Origin: DATECU01 sp035286745
GTDB taxonomy: Bacteria; Acidobacteriota; Vicinamibacteria; Fen-336
NCBI GenBank assembly: GCA_035286745.1
Contig: DATECU010000236.1
Coordinates: 1 to 17,837, forward strand
Direction: 5' to 3'
DNA: 17,837 nucleotides
Both the position numbers and the translations under genes were made by a program. Shown here piece after piece: positions 6,992 through 15,400 of the stretch; the stretch's first letter is position 1, and every line of letters begins with the position of its first letter. The notes under the pieces are model-generated. The model did no database searches. It was given only the letters and a program-made list of their open reading frames with translations, and was not told the DNA's origin.

Positions 6992-7429
6992 ATGGCGCAC
7001 CAAGGCTTGGCGCGAAACCTGTTGCTGGGGATGGTGGGGGGCGGGGTGCTGAACCTGGTGTTGGTCCTGCTGGCTGTTCTGCTCTTCGGCCTCCTGCTCG
7101 GAGAGCTGCGGCCGGCTCACACCGGGGAGGCCGCCGCCTGGGCGATGGTGTTGGGGGTGATGAGCTCGCCCGGTGGCGCCGTGGTGGGTGGCGTCGCCGG
7201 CGTCATGGCCGCCAGAACCCGCCTTCACTTCCTGGTGATCGTCGCGGTAGGCGCGGGTCTGGGCTTGATGGTGGGCGGGGTGGTGGGGCTGTCCCTGATT
7301 GCGATGAGTCGCACCAACTCGATGATGGCCCTCTTGGCGGTCCTGATGTTCGTCGGCATCGGCGCCCTGATCGCGGCGGTGGTGGGCGGTTGGCGCGTGC
7401 TTCGCGTGCGTTCGGGTCGGCCGGCGTGA
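6992..7429 (+). CDS. small integral membrane protein, four predicted helices
   Basis: A 145-residue protein with four hydrophobic segments at about residues 9-38, 48-71, 78-105 and 111-135, rich in Gly, Val, Ala and Leu. Several GxxxG-like stretches occur, for example GGAVVGGVAGVMAA. The C-terminus is basic (WRVLRVRSGRPA), suggesting it faces the cytoplasm. I do not recognise the family and see no catalytic motif. The start has no ribosome binding site but lies seven bases after an extended -10 element. Its stop is followed immediately by an open frame leading into the spermidine-synthase-like fusion, so the two may be co-transcribed. Confidence 0.65.
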   Translation: MAHQGLARNLLLGMVGGGVLNLVLVLLAVLLFGLLLGELRPAHTGEAAAWAMVLGVMSSPGGAVVGGVAGVMAARTRLHFLVIVAVGAGLGLMVGGVVGLSLIAMSRTNSMMALLAVLMFVGIGALIAAVVGGWRVLRVRSGRPA

Positions 7430-7564
7430 GTGACTACCGGTGAAGAGGACGCAGGTCGGCGCCGCCACCTACACGCCCAACGGCCAACCTCCCGCCCGCA
7501 CGCCGGCGGACGCGCTCGGCGTTCCCAGCGAGGAAGCCCCCGCCTGACGACGAACGCGGCTCGC

Positions 7565-9838
7565 GTGAGCGCCACGGAAGGCCACGCACATCCCGCGCCC
7601 GGCGGGAGTAGCCCGGCTTGGCAACGCTTCCCCTTGCCCCTGGTCGGCCTTGCCTTCCTGGTGAGCGGCGGAGCGGGGCTTGTCTACCAGGTGGCCTGGC
7701 AGCGCATCCTGGCGCTCCACAGCGGCGTCGGCATCTACTCGGTGGCCATGATCGTGGCTGCCTTCATGGCCGGACTCGGCGCCGGGAGTCTGGCGGGTGG
7801 CGCGTTCAGCGCGCGCGTCTCGCGCCGGCGAGCGCTTCTGGTGTTCGGCCTGCTGGAGGCGGGCATCGGCGTCTTCGGGGCCGCGAGCTGCTGGCTCTAC
7901 TACGACCTGCTGTACCTCAAGGCGGTCTGGCTCTATTCGCCGCTGTGGCGTGCGGGGCTGCTCCACTTCTTCGGTCTCCTGCTCCCCACCGCGCTGATGG
8001 GGATGACGCTGCCCTTCCTGGTGCGGGCCACGGTCCAAAGCGGGCGAACCGCGGGGCGCACCGTGGGATGGCTCTACGGCGTCAACGCTCTGGGTGCCAG
8101 CGTGGGCGCCTATCTCACGCCCTGGGTCCTGATCCCGATGGGCGGCATTCGGGGGGCCGTGCTGGCCGCCGCCGCCGGCAACGCTCTGGCTGCCTTGACC
8201 GCGCTTGCTCTCACCGGCGCGCTGCCCTCGGACGAGGCGCTGAGCCAGGAGCCGGCTGCCGAAGTGGGAGGCGGAACCTCGCCGGGGCAGCCCTGGACTC
8301 TCTGGGTCGCGCTCTACGGGCTCAGCGGCTTCGCGGCCCTCTCCCTGGAGGTGATCTGGTTCCGGGTGCTGGACCTCGGCGTCAAGTCCACCGCCTTCAC
8401 CTTCGGAACCCTGCTGGCCCTGTACCTGCTGGGCCTGGCCCTCGGCTGTCTGGCCGGAACCCTGCTGGCAGCGCGCCTGGTCCGACCGCTAGGTGCGTTC
8501 CTGTTCCTCCAGTGCCTGCTCCTCGGCTGCGCGGGACTTGCCATCTGCATCCTGGGCTACTTCCCGGTCGACGTCGGCCCCTTCGACGCGTTCTACGCGT
8601 ACTGGGCCCAGGGGGGCTTTGGCTCGGGCGGCCTCCACGGCCGCGAAGGGGTGTTCCGCCTGTACGTGGCCCTACCGCTCTTCCTGTTCGGCCTTCCCAC
8701 GCTGCTGATGGGGTTTTCCTTCCCCATCTTGCAGAGGGCGGTGCACGATGAGGCCCGAACCAGCGGCCGGAAGGTGGGCATCCTGCAAGCGGCCAACATC
8801 GCGGGTTGCGTGGCGGGCAGCCTGCTGGTCGGCCTGCTGGGGCTCAGTTGGTTGGGGAGCACCGGCTCGCTGCGGCTCTTGATGGTGTTGGGGGTGGCGT
8901 TCGCGGTGACGGGCGCGCGCCTGAGCCGAAGGCCCGGCGTCTTCGTAGCGTCGGCAGCCATGCTCGGCCTGCTGGCCATCGGCTTGCCCGGCCAGGAGCG
9001 CTTCTGGAAGCGGCTGCACGGAACCGAGGCCCCCGAAGCTCTGGTCGAGGAGGACGCCAGCGGCGTGAGCGCGCTGGTGGAGTTGGCGCCGGGGCGCTGG
9101 GGTGTCTACGTCAACGGCAAGGCCCACAGTTGGCTGCCCTTCGGCGGCATCCACAGCCAGTTGGGAGCGATGCCGGCCCTCATCCACCCGGCACCCCGCG
9201 ACGTGGCCATCATCGGGTTAGGCTCGGGGGATACCGCCTGGGCCTCGGCCTGCCGATCGGAGACGGGCTCGCTCACGGTCTTCGAGATCTCGGCCCCGCA
9301 ACCGCGCCTGCTGGCCCGGCTGGGGCGGCGTTCCGAGCTGGCCGACCTGGGTGCCTTCCTGAGCGACCCGCGGCTGCGGGTGGTGATCGCTGACGGACGC
9401 AGCGCGCTCGCCCACGGGACCGCCCGCTACGACATCCTGGAGGCGGATGCGCTGTGGCCCCACGTCGGCTACAGCGGCAACCTTTACTCCGTCGAGTTCT
9501 TTCGAGAGTGCGCGCGCAAGCTCAAGCCCGGCGGCATCATGTGCACCTGGGCGCCGACGCCCCGGGTGGTGGCCTCCTTCTCCGCCGTGTTCCCTCACCT
9601 CCTGAAGAACGACGCTCGCACCGTGTTCGTGGGCAGCCTGGCGCCCCTGCCCGAGGATCGCGGTGCCTGGCTGGCCCGACTGGATTCGCCGCACGTCAGC
9701 GCCTACCTTGGCGCTCCAGTGAGTCGTCTGGTCCGGCAGCAACTGAGCACCCTGGCCCGTCCCCACAAGCAGCAGCGCTACCTGGCTCGCGACTACAACC
9801 TGGACCTCTATCCCCGCGACGAGTTCACGGTCCGGTAG
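7565..9838 (+). CDS. fused polytopic membrane / spermidine-synthase-like protein
   Basis: The N-terminal two thirds (to about nt 8990) form a transporter-like membrane domain with roughly a dozen helices, beginning LPLVGLAFLVSGGAGLVYQV. The C-terminal part is a spermidine-synthase-type Rossmann domain: VAIIGLGSGDTAWAS (normally a glycine-rich GGGDG-type loop), then LTVFEIS with the acidic residue at the end of strand 2, then GNLYSVEFFRECARKLKPGG. This architecture is known in bacteria as fused MFS/spermidine synthase; its true reaction is unsettled. The usual polyamine-synthase D-(S/T)-x-D-P segment is replaced by ILEADALWPHVG, so classical aminopropyl transfer is doubtful. The frame is open from a GTG at 7430 (TGAGTG with the upstream stop). 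The 7430-7564 stretch is Arg-rich with lower third-position GC, so I prefer the GTG at 7565. Neither start has a clear ribosome binding site. Confidence 0.78.
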   Translation: MSATEGHAHPAPGGSSPAWQRFPLPLVGLAFLVSGGAGLVYQVAWQRILALHSGVGIYSVAMIVAAFMAGLGAGSLAGGAFSARVSRRRALLVFGLLEAGIGVFGAASCWLYYDLLYLKAVWLYSPLWRAGLLHFFGLLLPTALMGMTLPFLVRATVQSGRTAGRTVGWLYGVNALGASVGAYLTPWVLIPMGGIRGAVLAAAAGNALAALTALALTGALPSDEALSQEPAAEVGGGTSPGQPWTLWVALYGLSGFAALSLEVIWFRVLDLGVKSTAFTFGTLLALYLLGLALGCLAGTLLAARLVRPLGAFLFLQCLLLGCAGLAICILGYFPVDVGPFDAFYAYWAQGGFGSGGLHGREGVFRLYVALPLFLFGLPTLLMGFSFPILQRAVHDEARTSGRKVGILQAANIAGCVAGSLLVGLLGLSWLGSTGSLRLLMVLGVAFAVTGARLSRRPGVFVASAAMLGLLAIGLPGQERFWKRLHGTEAPEALVEEDASGVSALVELAPGRWGVYVNGKAHSWLPFGGIHSQLGAMPALIHPAPRDVAIIGLGSGDTAWASACRSETGSLTVFEISAPQPRLLARLGRRSELADLGAFLSDPRLRVVIADGRSALAHGTARYDILEADALWPHVGYSGNLYSVEFFRECARKLKPGGIMCTWAPTPRVVASFSAVFPHLLKNDARTVFVGSLAPLPEDRGAWLARLDSPHVSAYLGAPVSRLVRQQLSTLARPHKQQRYLARDYNLDLYPRDEFTVR

Positions 9839-9850
9839 GCAGCCGACTCG

Positions 9851-9870
9851 CCTGTGACGGCCGTCACAGG
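9851..9870. promoter_or_regulatory. perfect CRP-type palindrome TGTGA-N6-TCACA
   Basis: CCTGTGACGGCCGTCACAGG is a perfect 20-bp palindrome containing TGTGA-CGGCCG-TCACA, the exact consensus half-sites and spacing of CRP-family regulators. It lies 12 bp after the fusion-gene stop and 135 bp before the repeat-protein ATG. A second half-site GTCACAG is at 9948-9954. It could also fold as an 8-bp stem with a GGCC loop, but no T-run follows, so an operator is likelier than a terminator. The rest of 9839-10004 shows no gene and no strong -35/-10 pair. Confidence 0.55.
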
Positions 9871-10004
9871 TCGGGCGAGAATCCCGCCCCACCAGTGAGC
9901 AAATCGGTCTCCTTGGCACTCTCACCCAGTTAAGAGGTTCCAGGGAAGTCACAGCAGGGGCGCACAACCGGAGGCAGATCGACTCTTCGGAAGGGGAGGT
10001 CCGT

Positions 10005-11705
10005 ATGCGCGTTGGTCTCTGGGCTATGGTGTTGACGTTCTTGGCCTTAGGTCCCGCCGCGGCCGAGGTCCACACGCTGGCCGGCATGGTGGAGATCCCC
10101 ATGTCGGGGCGGCTTCTGGTCTGGAATGCGAGCCACGTCTATCAGGTGGAGTCGCTAGTACCCGTGGTGGTCACCGAGCTTGTCGACCCCGGAGGCGGGG
10201 CCATAACCGGTACCCGGGGAATCGCCATCGTGGGCATCTACCCCGTGATCTGGACGGACAGCAAGGTGCTGCTGGTGTCGACCCTCTCGCCCTGCTGCAC
10301 GGTGGCGGAGCTTCCCAAGCCGGGCGGCGGTTCCATTGCCGCGGCTCGCGGGGTGATCGACGTGGCTGGGCGGGCCCTGGTGTGGACGCCGGGCAACGCC
10401 TACCTGGGGACCACCCTCTCGCCCTGTTGCACGGTCAGCGAGCTGACGCCGCCAGGCGGCGGGCCGATGAGTCAGGTGGTCGGGGCCATCCCGTACGACG
10501 CCCTCGGACGCCCGCTGCTGTGGACGCCCTTCAAGGTCTTCCTGCTCTCGACCTTCTCGCCTTGCTGCACGGTCGACGAGGTGCTGGCGGGCGGGGGCTC
10601 CATCGCCAAGACGCGGGGCATCTCCGTGGTGGGCGGGCTAGCCCACATCTACAACCCGGACCACGCCTATCTCCTGGAAAGCGCTTCCCCTTGTTGCACG
10701 GTGGCCGAAATCCCCAAGCCCGGCGGGGGCGCCATCGTGGACACCCGCGGCATCGTCGACGCCGCCGGGGTGCCGGTGCTGTGGACGCCTAACCAGGTTC
10801 TCACGGTTGTCGCCGCCTCGCCCTGCTGCACCGTGAGCGAGGTGCCCGATCCCGGCGGCGGCCCCATGACCGGCGTGCGGGGGGCCGTCGAGTTGGGGGG
10901 CGCTCTTGCCCTCTGGACCGACACCAAGGTGAGCGCCGTGACCATCCTGGCCCCCTGCTGCACCGTGGTCGAGGTCCCCCAGCAGGCCGGTGGCTCCATC
11001 GTGGGAGCCCGCGGCGTGTTGAGCACGGCGGGATTCATGCTGGCCTGGACTTCCACCGAGGTCCACGTGATCGACACCCTGGCTCCTTGCTGCGGGGTCA
11101 CCGACGTGCCGCTCGCCGGCATCCGGGGTGCCGTCCTGCTGGCGGGCCGGCCCACGCTGTGGACCGCGACCGGCACCCACGTCATCGAGACGCTGTCGCC
11201 GTGCTGCACGGTCACCGAGGTGATGAAGCCCGGGGGTGGCTCCATCGGGGAGACTCGGGGCATCATCGAGGTGTTTGCGGGCGGGCCCATCCTGACGCCG
11301 TCTAACCTATACGGCATCGTGGGCATCTCCCCCTGCTGTCCGACGGTGGAGGTCCAACCGGGCGGGCTGCCCCTCATGAGCTACGACCCCACGGTCCAGG
11401 GCTCGGAGCTGGCGGGGGTCAGCGTGGCCCATACCATGGCCGCCAGCAGAACCGGCTCCGGCGGGCCGCCGCTGGCCGTCACTTCCGGCGACGCGCTGCC
11501 CGCCGCCAACGGCTGCCTGAGCCGCTCCGGCGCGCCTAGCGGCGTTCACACGGTGGTGTCGCCGGCCTTCATGGTGCTGGGGCCGCAACCAGTGGGGACC
11601 ATCTTCGGTCGCAGCAGTGCCTTGGGGCCGTATCGTGAGGTGGGAGTCTTCGGCACGCCGGGGGACCAGATCTTCGCCGACGGTTTCGAGAGTTCCTGCC
11701 CCTAG
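10005..11705 (+). CDS. secreted protein of ten about 44-residue repeats with Cys-Cys (SPCCTV) motifs
   Basis: A 566-residue exported protein; I do not recognise a named family. The signal peptide is MRVGLWAMVLTFLALGPAAA, cut before EVHT. Ten repeats span about residues 33-455. The pattern is roughly (L/V)W-T-P-x-x-V-x9-S-P-C-C-T-V-x-E-(V/I)-x3-GGG-x-I-x3-RG-(I/V)-x5-G. Nine repeats carry a Cys pair, at residues 97, 141, 187, 230, 274, 318, 362, 400 and 444. Spacings are 44, 46, 43, 44, 44, 44, 38 and 44. The first repeat has VPVVVTEL in place of the Cys motif, and the eighth is shortened. Such blades suggest a beta-propeller-like fold (inference). Residues 455-566 are not repetitive and end IFADGFESSCP, a tail seen on other exported bacterial proteins. 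The start is supported by GGGGAGG six bases upstream. It may be controlled through the CRP-type site at 9851. Confidence 0.8.
   Translation: MRVGLWAMVLTFLALGPAAAEVHTLAGMVEIPMSGRLLVWNASHVYQVESLVPVVVTELVDPGGGAITGTRGIAIVGIYPVIWTDSKVLLVSTLSPCCTVAELPKPGGGSIAAARGVIDVAGRALVWTPGNAYLGTTLSPCCTVSELTPPGGGPMSQVVGAIPYDALGRPLLWTPFKVFLLSTFSPCCTVDEVLAGGGSIAKTRGISVVGGLAHIYNPDHAYLLESASPCCTVAEIPKPGGGAIVDTRGIVDAAGVPVLWTPNQVLTVVAASPCCTVSEVPDPGGGPMTGVRGAVELGGALALWTDTKVSAVTILAPCCTVVEVPQQAGGSIVGARGVLSTAGFMLAWTSTEVHVIDTLAPCCGVTDVPLAGIRGAVLLAGRPTLWTATGTHVIETLSPCCTVTEVMKPGGGSIGETRGIIEVFAGGPILTPSNLYGIVGISPCCPTVEVQPGGLPLMSYDPTVQGSELAGVSVAHTMAASRTGSGGPPLAVTSGDALPAANGCLSRSGAPSGVHTVVSPAFMVLGPQPVGTIFGRSSALGPYREVGVFGTPGDQIFADGFESSCP
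10101..11369 (+). repeat. ten in-frame coding repeats, period about 132 bp
   Basis: The repeats of the Cys-pair protein are visible in DNA by recurring CCCTGCTGCACGGT-like words, for example near 10291, 10423, 10561, 10690, 10822 and 11200. Copies differ in both Cys codons (TGCTGC, TGTTGC) and flanks, so the amplification is old and maintained by selection on the protein rather than recent slippage. Confidence 0.75.
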
Positions 11706-11716
11706 CGCCGTCAACA

Positions 11717-11754
11717 GGCGAGCGAAGCTCGGGGGCGTATCCCCCGAGCTCGCC
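11717..11754 (+). terminator. strong hairpin after the repeat-protein gene
   Basis: GCTCGGGGG (11727-11735), loop CGTAT, CCCCCGAGC (11741-11749): a perfect 9-bp stem. It is extended by GGCGA (11717-11721) pairing with TCGCC (11750-11754) around a 5-nt bulge. It lies 12 bp after the stop codon. Only a weak pyrimidine tract (CCTCTTCC) follows, so termination efficiency is uncertain. Confidence 0.5.
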
Positions 11755-11869
11755 CCTCTTCCGGCCCCGGCGACCACGGCCCCACGACCGGGTCGCCGAG
11801 CAAGCCAGCTTGGCTTGGGGCATCATGGGTGTCCAGCGGCTCCGGCCGCGCCTTCAGAAGGAGCACCGC

Positions 11870-12328
11870 ATGAAACCCCAAGCGTTGGGTGTCGCACTGA
11901 CGATCGGCCTCTTTGCCGCGAGACCGGCCGTCACGGCTTCCGGGGGAGCCGGCCTGGCCGACCTACAGCGGCAGGTCACCGAGACCGAGCGCGCCTTCGC
12001 CAAGACCATGGCCGACCGCGATCACAAGGCCTTCGTGTCCTTCCTGGCTGCGGAGACCGTGTTCATGGGTGAAGTCCGCACCTACCGGGGCAAGGAGCAG
12101 GTGGCTGAGGGCTGGAAGCGATACTACGAGGGGCCGGCAGCGCCCTTCTCCTGGGAGCCGGAGCGGGTCGAGGTCCTGGACTCGGGGACGCTGGCGCTCA
12201 GCACCGGCCCGGTGCACGACCCCAAGGGTCAGCGCGTGGGCACCTTCAGCTCCATCTGGCGGCTGGAGGCCGACGGCCGCTGGCGGATCATCTTCGACAA
12301 GGGGTGTCCGCCCTGCAAGTGCCCCTGA
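11870..12328 (+). CDS. exported DUF4440/NTF2-like (SnoaL-type) protein with a Cys-rich C-terminus
   Basis: A 152-residue protein with a signal peptide (MKPQALGVALTIGLFAARPAV, cut near TAS) and an NTF2-like DUF4440 domain. The domain features are the helix ERAFAKTMADRDHKAFVSFL, then AAETVFMGEVRTYRGKEQVA, and the closing strands GTFSSIWRLEADGRWRIIFD. The family binds small hydrophobic ligands or acts as non-specific isomerase-like scaffolds; no reaction can be assigned. The ATG at 11870 follows AAGGAG by six bases. An in-frame ATG at 11810 lacks such a site and would hide the signal peptide. The protein ends KGCPPCKCP: three Cys in a CxxCxC arrangement at the very C-terminus, suggesting a metal site or disulfide. 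It lies downstream of the Cys-pair repeat protein, separated by a likely terminator. Confidence 0.78.
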   Translation: MKPQALGVALTIGLFAARPAVTASGGAGLADLQRQVTETERAFAKTMADRDHKAFVSFLAAETVFMGEVRTYRGKEQVAEGWKRYYEGPAAPFSWEPERVEVLDSGTLALSTGPVHDPKGQRVGTFSSIWRLEADGRWRIIFDKGCPPCKCP

Positions 12329-12342
12329 CCTGTTCGGCCTGG

Positions 12343-12364
12343 CCCCCGGCATGACGGCCGGGGG
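12343..12364. terminator. hairpin between convergent genes
   Basis: CCCCCGGC (12343-12350), loop ATGACG, GCCGGGGG (12357-12364): a perfect 8-bp GC stem between the stops of the DUF4440 gene (plus) and the diguanylate cyclase (minus). It could serve both strands. No T-run is present on either side. Confidence 0.4.
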
Positions 12365-12404
12365 GGAGCGACTGGCCGCGCGAGACCGCCCCTGACGGCG
12401 GCTT

Positions 12405-15400
12405 TCAGCGCCGCGAAGGGCTGGAACCCCAGTCCAAGGCAGATCCGGCAGGCAGTGAAGAACGCACCTCCAGGAGCCCCTGGCTCAGAAGCTCGGGGAT
12501 ACGCAGAAAGGGACTCTCCCCCAGCCGAGCCGGATCGACGTCCGACGCGGCCTCGAGACCCACCCAGGCGTCGCGACCTCCCCGTTTGGCGGCATAGAGG
12601 GCATGGTCGGCCAGGTGGACCACCTGCTCCCAGGGCACCACCTCGGGGGCTCCGGGAAGGAAGGGAAAGGCGGCGAAGCCGACCGAGCAGGTGCAGGTCA
12701 CCCTCTCGCCCGCCAGCGGTTCGAAGGACCGCTCGGCCATGGTGGCGCGGATGCGCTCGGCCACCGCCGGCGCCTCGCGCCGGTTGCTCTGGCGGGCCAG
12801 CACCAGGAACTCCTCGCCTCCCCAGCGCACCACGGTGTCGGTCTGGCGGACGGCTGCCTTGAGCCGCTCCACCACCTGCTGCAAGACCGAGTCGCCGCCC
12901 AGGTGCCCGAAGCCGTCGTTCACCGACTTGAAGTGGTCCATGTCCACCAGCAAGAAGACCAGGTCCAGGTTGGCGTCCCCGTCGCGCTTGTGGAGGGCGA
13001 GACGTTCACGGTAGGTGCGGACCACCTGGGCCACGTCCAGGGGAAGGGTGGCGGCCACAAAGCGGCGATTCCTCACCCCGGTCAGCGGGTCGGTGAGGCT
13101 CTGCTCCTCGAGGGCCCGGTTGGCGGCCTCCAGCTCGGCGGTCCGCTCGGCAACCCGCGCTTCCAGTTGCGCGGCGCGAGCCTTCAGGTGATGCAAGCGC
13201 AGCCGAAAAACCAGGGCCACCCCGGCCGCCGCCAACAAGGCGTAGGCCAGGAAGGCCCACCAGGTCTGCCAGAAGGCGGGCCGGATGCGGAAGGCCAGCT
13301 CCACCGGTCCGCTCTGGTTGCCGGCGTAGTCGCGACCCCAGACCCGGAAGAGGTAGGTGCCCGGGGGCAATGTCGTGTACTCCTTTCGCCCGTCGGCGAT
13401 CCAGTCCGAGGGAGCGGCGTCCAGTCCCGCGAGTTGCACCTGGTAGCGGGTATCGCCCTCCCGGTGATAGCTGAGGAGCGCATAACGAAAGACGAGGTGG
13501 TTCTCCCCGTACTCCAGCACAGCACCCGGCGACAGGGCTCGTCCCGAGCCGACCCGGGTCGCCGATTCCAGGTAGAGCGGCTTGCCCAGCCGATCCTCCC
13601 GTTCCTCGGCGGGATCGAACATGGCGGCTCCGGCGACGGTGCCGGTCCACAACCGGCCGAGATGGTCCACGAAGGAAGAGCCCTGAGTGCACCCGTTGCT
13701 GGGCAGCCCGTCCCCCGAGGTGTAGGTGAAGACCGCGTACTCGGCGGGATTGGTCGCGTCCGGTTGCCGCGGCGTGAAGCGGGCGACTCCTCGCCTGGTG
13801 AAGAAGTAGAGGCGACCCGCCGCGTCCTCCCGCATCTGGTAGATGAGATCGCTGGGCAAGGCCGGCAGGCTGCTCTCCGAAAAGTTAACGAAGCCGGCCG
13901 CGGGATCGGCCAGGTCGAGGCGATAGACACCGGCGCCGTTGGAGCTGATCCACAGGAAGCGCCGACTCCCGGGGCCCGACGTTTCGAGCAGGCTGCCGAC
14001 CCGCAATCCCCCCACGCTGTGCTGGGGGTCGTAGGTGGAGAAGCGGCCGCTCTCGAGATCCAGGCAGGCGACGCCGCCGCCCCGGGTGCCGATCCACAAG
14101 GTGGGCCGGCCCTGGGCGTCGTGGCTGGCCAAGAGCGCCACCACGTGATCGTGGGGCAGCCCCGAGTCTTTGGTGTAGACTCGCCGCTCTCTCCCTTGCA
14201 GCCGCAGCAGGCCCTTCCGGGTCCCCACCCAACGGGTCAGCCCTCGCTCGGCGGATCCGGTCTCCAGCAGGGCGTAGATCCAGGTGTCGGGCAACGCCTC
14301 CAGGGGCAGGATCTCGCTCCAGGAGCCGCCGTCGAAGCGCAGCAACCCGGAGCCGCGGGTTCCCACCCACAACTCGGCGCCGCCCTGCGGGCCGCGGGCC
14401 TTGAGCAGGCTCATCACCGCCGGGATGGGCCGCTCTCGATAGCGCGACACCTGGGACCAGCGCCCGTCCCGGAGCCGCGACAGGCCGCCGCCTAGCGTAC
14501 CAAACCACATGTCGTCAGGCGCGAACTCCTGGATCGAGAAGACGGCGTTCTCCGCCAGACCGGTGTTGTGCGTGTAGCTCGTCCACTTGCCCTCGGTGAG
14601 CCGCACCAGGCCGCCGAAGCTGCCGATCCACAGGGTGGTCGGCCCGTTCGCGGAAGCTACCGGGGTCAGGGTTCGGATCACGTTCGAAGGCAGGCCGCGA
14701 GCCATGTTCCAGAAACGCCAGCGCCCGGCCTCCAGGCGGCTCAAGCCGCCCTCAGTGCCCATCCACACTACCGGCTCGCCCGCCAGCGTGCGGGTTGCGG
14801 CAAGGCGGTAGACGTAGTCGTTCTTCATCCCGTTGCTCAGGGGGACGACCCGCCAGGTCCCGTGCTCACGAACCGCAAGGCCATGCTCGGTTCCGACCCA
14901 GAGTGCGCGCGAGCCGCCCGGCGCCTCCGTCTCCAGGACCGAGAGCACGTGATCGCTGGGCAGGCCGAAGTCGCGCCGGTCCCAGGCGGTCCAACTGCGG
15001 CCGGAAAGGTGCAGCAGGCCACGCTCGGTGCCCACCCAGAGGCCAGGAGCACCCTCCTCCCCGCCGGCGGTGGCCAAGGCGTTCACCCGGACGAACGGAG
15101 TGTCGGCCGGGGCCTCCACTTGTTCCACCTTGTCCTCGGCGATCCGGATCAGCCCGTGGTCGGCGGTGCCTGCCCAGACCACCGGGCGCCCACGCTCCAG
15201 CGTCTGCTGGAGCGCCAGCACCTGGGGATCGGGGAAGCCCTCGTCCACACCAAACGAGTGGAAGCGGCCGTCCCTATAGCGGTGTACGCCATCGCCGCGG
15301 GTGCCGAACCAGAGGCTGCCATCCTGGTCCAGCAGGATGGAGGACACCCAGTTGGCGACGGTGGGCCGTGGCATGGAGAGCGAGACCCATTCTCGACCGT

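Noticed and set aside
6590..7468. Antitoxin read as a 292-residue protein from a far upstream start
   Set aside because: The upstream part is His/Gln-rich and antisense to the four-helix membrane protein. DUF2281 similarity and the AAGGAG site both begin at 6808.
10101..11369. CRISPR array or recent tandem duplication
   Set aside because: The repeats are in frame, diverged and coding; there are no short identical repeats separated by unique spacers.
12603..14495. Plus-strand open frame of 630 codons opposite the diguanylate cyclase
   Set aside because: Antisense shadow: no recognisable domain, and the minus strand encodes an unmistakable propeller/GGDEF protein.
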